Shown here: positions 14,387-18,265 of the stretch, piece after piece
Position numbering within the stretch: position 1 is the first letter of the stretch
How the letters are laid out: the number at the start of each line of letters is the position of its first letter
Assembly (NCBI GenBank): GCA_964465665.1
Contig: CAYXKM010000045.1
Location: 1-18,265, forward strand
DNA: 18,265 nucleotides
Source: JAKEGN01 sp964465665
Lineage (GTDB): Bacteria; Pseudomonadota; Gammaproteobacteria; Steroidobacterales; Woeseiaceae
Reading direction: 5' to 3'
The notes under the pieces: generated by a model
Databases searched by the model: none
What the model was told of the DNA's origin: nothing
What the model saw: only the letters and a program-made list of their open reading frames with translations
Made by a program: the position numbers and the translations under genes

Positions 14387-14899
14387 TTATGCAATCGCCG
14401 CGGTCCTGCTGTTTCTCAGGACGAACGCCGCGACCAGGCTGATGAGCAATCCGACCGGGAAGATCTCGACGAAAGTCATCGGCAGGCGGATGAGCGGATT
14501 CGCGTACATCTCCCGCATCGATTCCATCTCGGCGATCGTTGCGGCCAGCTCCTCTTGCGACACGCCCGCGGCTTTTTTGCTTTCGACGATGGACGCGATG
14601 TACGTGTCCATGAAGGTATAGTCGGTCGACACCAGGTACAACTCCCAGACCAGCACGTAAATCAGACTCGCCACGAGGGTGATACCGAGCCCGAGGCCGA
14701 ACCCCGTGCCAAAACGAATGACCCCGCCCATTGACTCGTCCCGGTATTTTCTGACGGCGACGAAGATGACGCTGAACGCGATGAACATGACCAGGAAGCC
14801 GAGCCATGTCGACGCCACGCCGAACTGCAAACTGAGCATGGCGGTTCCGATAATGACCAGGCCCGCGATGACGCCATAGACCAGTATGAGTTTTTGCAT
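14387..14899 (-). CDS. DUF4199 domain membrane protein
   Basis: This 170-residue protein has four hydrophobic segments, near residues 4-22, 29-48, 63-86 and 141-162. A charged periplasmic or cytoplasmic stretch (YTFMDTYIASIVESKKAAGV ... MESMREMYAN) separates the third and fourth. The layout and the motif VFVAVRKYRDESMGGVIRFGTGFGLGLGI fit the DUF4199 family, which has no known biochemical role. The start has a strong AGGAGG site. The gene lies 122 bases downstream of a membrane-bound LuxR-type regulator on the same strand. From memory, DUF4199 genes are often found beside such regulators, so a sensing or envelope-stress link is possible but unproven. Confidence 0.8.
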   Translation of the reverse strand: MQKLILVYGVIAGLVIIGTAMLSLQFGVASTWLGFLVMFIAFSVIFVAVRKYRDESMGGVIRFGTGFGLGLGITLVASLIYVLVWELYLVSTDYTFMDTYIASIVESKKAAGVSQEELAATIAEMESMREMYANPLIRLPMTFVEIFPVGLLISLVAAFVLRNSRTAAIA

Positions 14900-15021
14900 G
14901 ACCTGCCTCCTGTTGATGGGGCCGAAATATTGGCACTCGGGGCATGCCAGGTCATCACCCGAATGGTTGATTTTGGCCCGCTCGCCCGAACGGATGCCCG
15001 GTCCGGACGCTTCTTCGCTGT

Positions 15022-15444
15022 TCAGGGTACCAGCTGTAGCGATCTGGCCTTATCCACTGCCTGACCGCGTCGCGACACTTCGAGCTTTTGGTAAAGGTTG
15101 TTCAGATGCGTTTTCACAGTGTTCGGCGAAATGAACAGCCGATCGGCGATTTCCTGGTTGGAATGCCTGCTCGCCAGCAGGGCCAGCACTTCGCGTTCGC
15201 GCTCACTGATACCCAGGTAGCTTAATGCCTGCGTATTGATCTCGAACGGCCCGGCCGGCCTGCGGCGCGTCAACCGGTGCCCGATCCATACCCCGACCCC
15301 GGTAAACAGCCCGCAAAGAATGACGACATAGATTTCCGTCGAAAACCGTCGCAGGAAGTACTGAGCTTCCAGCCACTCCAGCAGCAAGGCCCCGGCGGCC
15401 ATGCCGAGGCCATAAATTGCGACGAGTCGAATGTGAGGCTTCAC
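15022..15444 (-). CDS. Membrane-anchored LuxR-type transcription regulator
   Basis: The 140-residue product has two predicted membrane segments (about residues 5-27, LVAIYGLGMAAGALLLEWLE, and 38-56, EIYVVILCGLFTGVGVWIGH). A LuxR/GerE helix-turn-helix domain follows (about residues 75-136, LGISEREREVLALLASRHSN, then QEIADRLFISPNTVKTHLNN). There is no receiver domain, so it appears to be a one-component regulator held at the inner membrane. The start is not clear: GTG at 15444 and TTG at 15450 or 15456 all lack a good ribosome site. The gene lies 53 bases after the exported-protein gene and 122 bases before the DUF4199 gene, all on one strand. It probably controls its neighbours, but no operator is recognised. 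Confidence 0.85.
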   Translation of the reverse strand: MKPHIRLVAIYGLGMAAGALLLEWLEAQYFLRRFSTEIYVVILCGLFTGVGVWIGHRLTRRRPAGPFEINTQALSYLGISEREREVLALLASRHSNQEIADRLFISPNTVKTHLNNLYQKLEVSRRGQAVDKARSLQLVP

Positions 15445-15497
15445 GGCCAATGGCAACGCTATGCCGGCGGTACGCTTCCCGGCTGCTCGTCGTGCGG

Positions 15498-16100
15498 TCA
15501 GTTTGCGGCGCGAATGGAACCGACGAAGCGCTCGAATGCCGCGTCGAACTCGGCCTTGAACTCCGGAGACATGGACTCGCAGCCACCGGGAACGTTGCGC
15601 ATGAAAAGTATGGTGCCCTGCGCCGTTCCGTCGTCGTTCACGACGACCAGCTGCACCGCCTGCATTGCAGGCACAATCTTCACGCCCTGGTCCTCTATGA
15701 ACTCAAACATCGGATCCGAGTCGGCATCGAGCTCTTCCTGGCTGATATCGATACATGCATCGCGCGCGCGGAACTCCTGTCCGGCAATCTGGCGTACCGG
15801 ATAGTTCTTGTTGGTCAGTGTGCCAACTCCCGCATCGGTCGTTTCGACCTGTACGGTGACGAACTGCGCCTCCGCAAAATACCCTGCCATCGAAACCTTG
15901 AGTTGCTCGTCGAGAAAACTGGGAGTCGAGTGCATGGGACCCGCGGTCCTTGCGATCGCGGGTTTTGGAATAATTGCGTTGAACGGACCGGACACGATCA
16001 TATTCCCGTCTTTGTCGACGCTGATGTATTCATCGCCGGCAAAAGCCGTGAATGTCAACAAAGTCAATGCGCTAGCTGCCATCGGCAGGATTCTTCTCAT
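15498..16100 (-). CDS. Exported protein of unknown function, 200 aa
   Basis: The ATG at 16100-16098 is chosen over the longer frame from 16127. It has a strong GGGAGG site and opens a classic signal peptide (MRRILPMAASALTLLTFTAF, probable cleavage after AFA). The mature protein is acidic, with about 175 residues and two cysteines (ARDACIDIS and PGGCESM) that could form a disulphide in the periplasm. It contains ISVDKDGNMIVSGPFNAIIP near its N-terminus. No family is recognised. It is the first gene of a possible three-gene minus-strand run with the LuxR-type regulator and DUF4199 protein, so it could be the periplasmic part of that unit; this is inference from order only. Confidence 0.78.
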   Translation of the reverse strand: MRRILPMAASALTLLTFTAFAGDEYISVDKDGNMIVSGPFNAIIPKPAIARTAGPMHSTPSFLDEQLKVSMAGYFAEAQFVTVQVETTDAGVGTLTNKNYPVRQIAGQEFRARDACIDISQEELDADSDPMFEFIEDQGVKIVPAMQAVQLVVVNDDGTAQGTILFMRNVPGGCESMSPEFKAEFDAAFERFVGSIRAAN

Positions 16101-16257
16101 TGTCGTTTCCCTCCCAGTCTGGTTCACCTAGGCTGACACGAAAGGGGGCGGTTTTCCAGCCCGCAACACCCGCGCCCGAACAAATATCCGGAGGCTGCAA
16201 ACGACGTCCGCGTTACCATTGTTCCCGGGAAATAATCGAATGGATCGGAGTGATCCC

Positions 16258-17634
16258 ATGAAGAAGCACGAACAAAAATGGATGGAGGACTTGCCGGAGG
16301 CCTTCAAAATCTATCGGGCCGGACGCGAAATCGACGAAGTCGAATGCATCGTGCCGGATCTCGCGGGGATGTCCCGCGGTAAAGCCATGCCAGTGCGAAA
16401 ATTCAGTCCGCAGCACGAGACTTACCTGCCCGTTTCCATTTTCTACCAGACCATTACCGGCCGGGATGTGGAAATGGACATCGACAACCAGTGGGCCGAA
16501 GGCGATCTCGTCCTTAAACCCGATATGTCGACCGCCAAAGCCGTGCCTTGGGCGAAGGAACCCACGTTGCAGGTGATTCACGATTTGTACACGCGCGACG
16601 GCGTACCCGTCGCCATCGCACCGCGGCAGGTGCTGAAGCACGTGGTGGATCTGTACGCACAGCAGGGCTGGAAGCCGGTCGTCGCCCCCGAACTCGAATT
16701 CTATCTGATCAAACCGAACCTCGATCCCAATGAACCGATCCAGGCTCCGGTAGGCCGGACCGGGCGGCAAGGCAGCGGCAACCAGTCGTATTCCATGTCG
16801 GCTGTGGATGACTACGGCCCCGTCGTCGATACCATTTACGATTTTGCGCGCGACGCCGGCCTGAGTATCGATACCGTCATCCAGGAAGACGGAGCGGGAC
16901 AGGTGGAGTTCAACTTGTCCCACGGCGATCCTGTGCTGCTCGCCGATCAGGTTTTTTATTTCAAGCGCATCATTCGTGAAGCGGCATTGAACCACCGGAT
17001 ATTTGCCACTTTCATGGCCAAACCGATGCGCGACCAGCCGGGATCAGCCATGCACGTGCACCAAAGCGTCGTGGACATTGAAACCGGCGAGAACATTTTC
17101 AGCGACAAGAACGGCAACGCCACCGATCGATTCATGCATTTCATCGGCGGCAGCCAGAGATACCTGCCGCAATCATTGCCGCTGATGGCGCCGTACGTGA
17201 ACAGTTACCGGCGCTTCGAGTCCGATGCCAATTCCAGCGCGCCGACAAATTTTGCCTGGGGCTATGACAACCGCGCTGCCGGTTTGCGTGTGCCGAATTC
17301 CGCGCCGCAGAATCGTCGACTCGAGAATCGCGTGGTCGGCGTCGATTGCAATCCGTACCTCGCGATCGCCGTGGGGCTTGCCTGCGGTTATCTCGGCATG
17401 ATGAAAGAAATCAAACCCGGCGAACCGGCGGTCGGCGAACTTGAAGGCGACGAATACTGCATCCCGACCACGATCGACGAGGCCCTGACCCTGTTCGAAG
17501 CCGCCGATGACGTGCACCGGATTCTGGGCCAGGACTTCTGCATGATTTACGACGCCGTGAAGCGCGAGGAAATGCGCCTGTTCCATCGTGAGATCAGCCC
17601 GTGGGAACGCGAGCACCTGCTGCTGAACGTGTAA
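16258..17634 (+). CDS. Glutamine synthetase family protein (PuuA-like ligase)
   Basis: This 458-residue ATP-dependent ligase belongs to the glutamine synthetase superfamily. Metal and substrate ligands expected from the family are visible: Glu145 and Glu147 in APELEFYL; Glu210 and Glu217 in QEDGAGQVEFNLSHGDP; His266 in PGSAMHVHQS; Arg339 in WGYDNRAAGLRVP; and Glu356-Arg358 in RRLENRV. The N-terminus (VECIVPDLAGMSRGKAMPV) and the YNS-R and NAPTNFAWG pattern fit gamma-glutamyl-polyamine or gamma-glutamyl-amine synthetases (PuuA-like) rather than housekeeping GlnA; no GlnA-type adenylylation site is seen. The ATG at 16258 has GGAG seven bases upstream; ATG at 16240 is a minor alternative. A lactate-permease gene follows 40 bases later, probably in the same operon. 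The acceptor substrate is unknown. Confidence 0.88.
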   Translation: MKKHEQKWMEDLPEAFKIYRAGREIDEVECIVPDLAGMSRGKAMPVRKFSPQHETYLPVSIFYQTITGRDVEMDIDNQWAEGDLVLKPDMSTAKAVPWAKEPTLQVIHDLYTRDGVPVAIAPRQVLKHVVDLYAQQGWKPVVAPELEFYLIKPNLDPNEPIQAPVGRTGRQGSGNQSYSMSAVDDYGPVVDTIYDFARDAGLSIDTVIQEDGAGQVEFNLSHGDPVLLADQVFYFKRIIREAALNHRIFATFMAKPMRDQPGSAMHVHQSVVDIETGENIFSDKNGNATDRFMHFIGGSQRYLPQSLPLMAPYVNSYRRFESDANSSAPTNFAWGYDNRAAGLRVPNSAPQNRRLENRVVGVDCNPYLAIAVGLACGYLGMMKEIKPGEPAVGELEGDEYCIPTTIDEALTLFEAADDVHRILGQDFCMIYDAVKREEMRLFHREISPWEREHLLLNV

Positions 17635-17674
17635 CGGGCAGGCGCGAGACGTATGCCATGATTACGAGCGGCTC

Positions 17675-18265
17675 ATGAATAATTTGTCTCTCGGCTTGCT
17701 TGCGGCTCTCGCCGCCACACCCATCGTCGTCGCAGGTGCATTGATCGTCGGCTGGCGTGTGCCGGCGCGCACCGCGATGCCGGTGACCCTGGTGCTTACG
17801 GCGGTCATCGCCGTCCTGGTGTGGGAAATGCCGGGCGCGGCGGTCGCTGCGGCCACCGTGCAGGGCTTGTTCATTACCTTCGACATCCTGATGATCATTT
17901 TCGGCGCCATCCTGCTTCTCAATACATTGAAGTTCTCCGGAGCCCTGTCGGTGATCCGCCACGGCTTCTCACACATCAGTCCGGATCGCCGTGTGCAGGT
18001 CGTGATCATTGCCTGGCTGTTCGGTTGCTTCATCGAGGGTGCGTCGGGCTTCGGTACGCCTGCCGCCATCGTCGCACCGTTGATGGTTGCACTGGGCTTT
18101 CCCGCACTCGCCGCCGTCATGCTTGGCATGATGGTGCAGAGCACGCCGGTAACTTTCGGCGCGGTCGGCACGCCGATACTGGTCGGTGTGCGGGGTGGAC
18201 TCGAGAGTCCCGAAGTCGCCGAACGCATGGCGGCGCACGGCATCGAGTTCGCCGACTATCTCCAG
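17675..18265 (+). CDS. lctP: L-lactate permease family transporter, 3'-truncated
   Basis: The frame opens at ATG 17675 (MNNLSLGLLAALAATPIVVA) and runs without a stop to the window end, giving 197 residues of a protein that is normally near 500-560. It matches the lactate permease (LctP) family: ITFDILMIIFGAILLLNTLK; LFGCFIEGASGFGTPAAIVA; and GMMVQSTPVTFGAVGTPILV. These inner-membrane proteins import lactate or related 2-hydroxy acids. ATGs at 17653 and 17658 are followed by early stops, so 17675 is the only sensible start; its ribosome site is weak. It follows the glutamine-synthetase-family gene by 40 bases on the same strand, which suggests co-transcription and a role in carbon or amine uptake. 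The true substrate cannot be read from this fragment. Confidence 0.88.
   Translation, partial: MNNLSLGLLAALAATPIVVAGALIVGWRVPARTAMPVTLVLTAVIAVLVWEMPGAAVAAATVQGLFITFDILMIIFGAILLLNTLKFSGALSVIRHGFSHISPDRRVQVVIIAWLFGCFIEGASGFGTPAAIVAPLMVALGFPALAAVMLGMMVQSTPVTFGAVGTPILVGVRGGLESPEVAERMAAHGIEFADYLQ

Noticed and set aside
14035..14394. Minus-strand open frame spanning the palindrome and terminator (119 codons)
   Set aside because: It translates straight through a perfect palindrome and a rho-independent terminator, so it is not a credible gene.
16213..16995. Minus-strand open frame (260 codons) opposite the glutamine-synthetase-family gene
   Set aside because: It has no family resemblance and is antisense to well-conserved catalytic motifs.
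1..18265. CRISPR array, tRNA, rRNA, prophage or toxin-antitoxin genes
   Set aside because: Looked for and not seen: no regularly spaced direct repeats, no cloverleaf-like tRNA motif, and no integrase, transposase or toxin/antitoxin signatures in the credible frames.

Overview
The window looks like ordinary chromosome of an environmental Gammaproteobacterium. The base composition is moderately GC-rich, and the genes are typical proteobacterial households: YceH (DUF480), oligopeptidase B, ChrB/ChrA, PPK1 and type II NADH dehydrogenase. I cannot name the genus. No tRNA, rRNA, CRISPR array, phage gene or transposase was seen.

Layout. (1) 1-3364: the 3' end of yceH, a small membrane-anchored unknown on the minus strand, and a divergent lipoprotein-type oligopeptidase B. 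(2) 3383-5803, minus strand: an ornithine cyclodeaminase/mu-crystallin family gene, an MFS permease whose start codon is missing where a repeat element abuts it, and a 37-residue lysine-rich protein with its own promoter. (3) 5806-8278, plus strand: a chrB-chrA chromate-resistance operon, divergent from the cyclodeaminase gene. The intergenic strip carries overlapping inverted repeats. chrB has a strong internal ribosome-binding site that could yield its C-terminal domain as a separate protein. (4) 8298-11832: a phosphate-linked neighbourhood. Tandem PHO-box-like sites precede a PlcP/LpxH-like metallophosphoesterase, a small unknown gene follows, and polyphosphate kinase converges from the other side. 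(5) 11915-14144, minus strand: a membrane-anchored methyltransferase-like protein and type II NADH dehydrogenase, flanked by two large hairpin repeats. (6) 14387-16100, minus strand: an exported unknown, a membrane-bound LuxR-type regulator and a DUF4199 membrane protein, possibly one regulatory unit. (7) 16258-18265, plus strand: a glutamine-synthetase-family ligase and the start of an L-lactate permease, cut by the window end.

Three themes link the parts. The first is a family of palindromic, REP-like repeats with a GGTGYCRG core, at three places, each next to a gene boundary. The second is a possible phosphate-starvation set, with the phosphoesterase as a lipid-remodelling candidate and ppk for polyphosphate. 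The third is the chrBA region, where operator-like repeats and the internal start suggest an autoregulated two-product gene. I see no clearly new multi-gene defence or biosynthetic system; the best leads are regulatory and structural.
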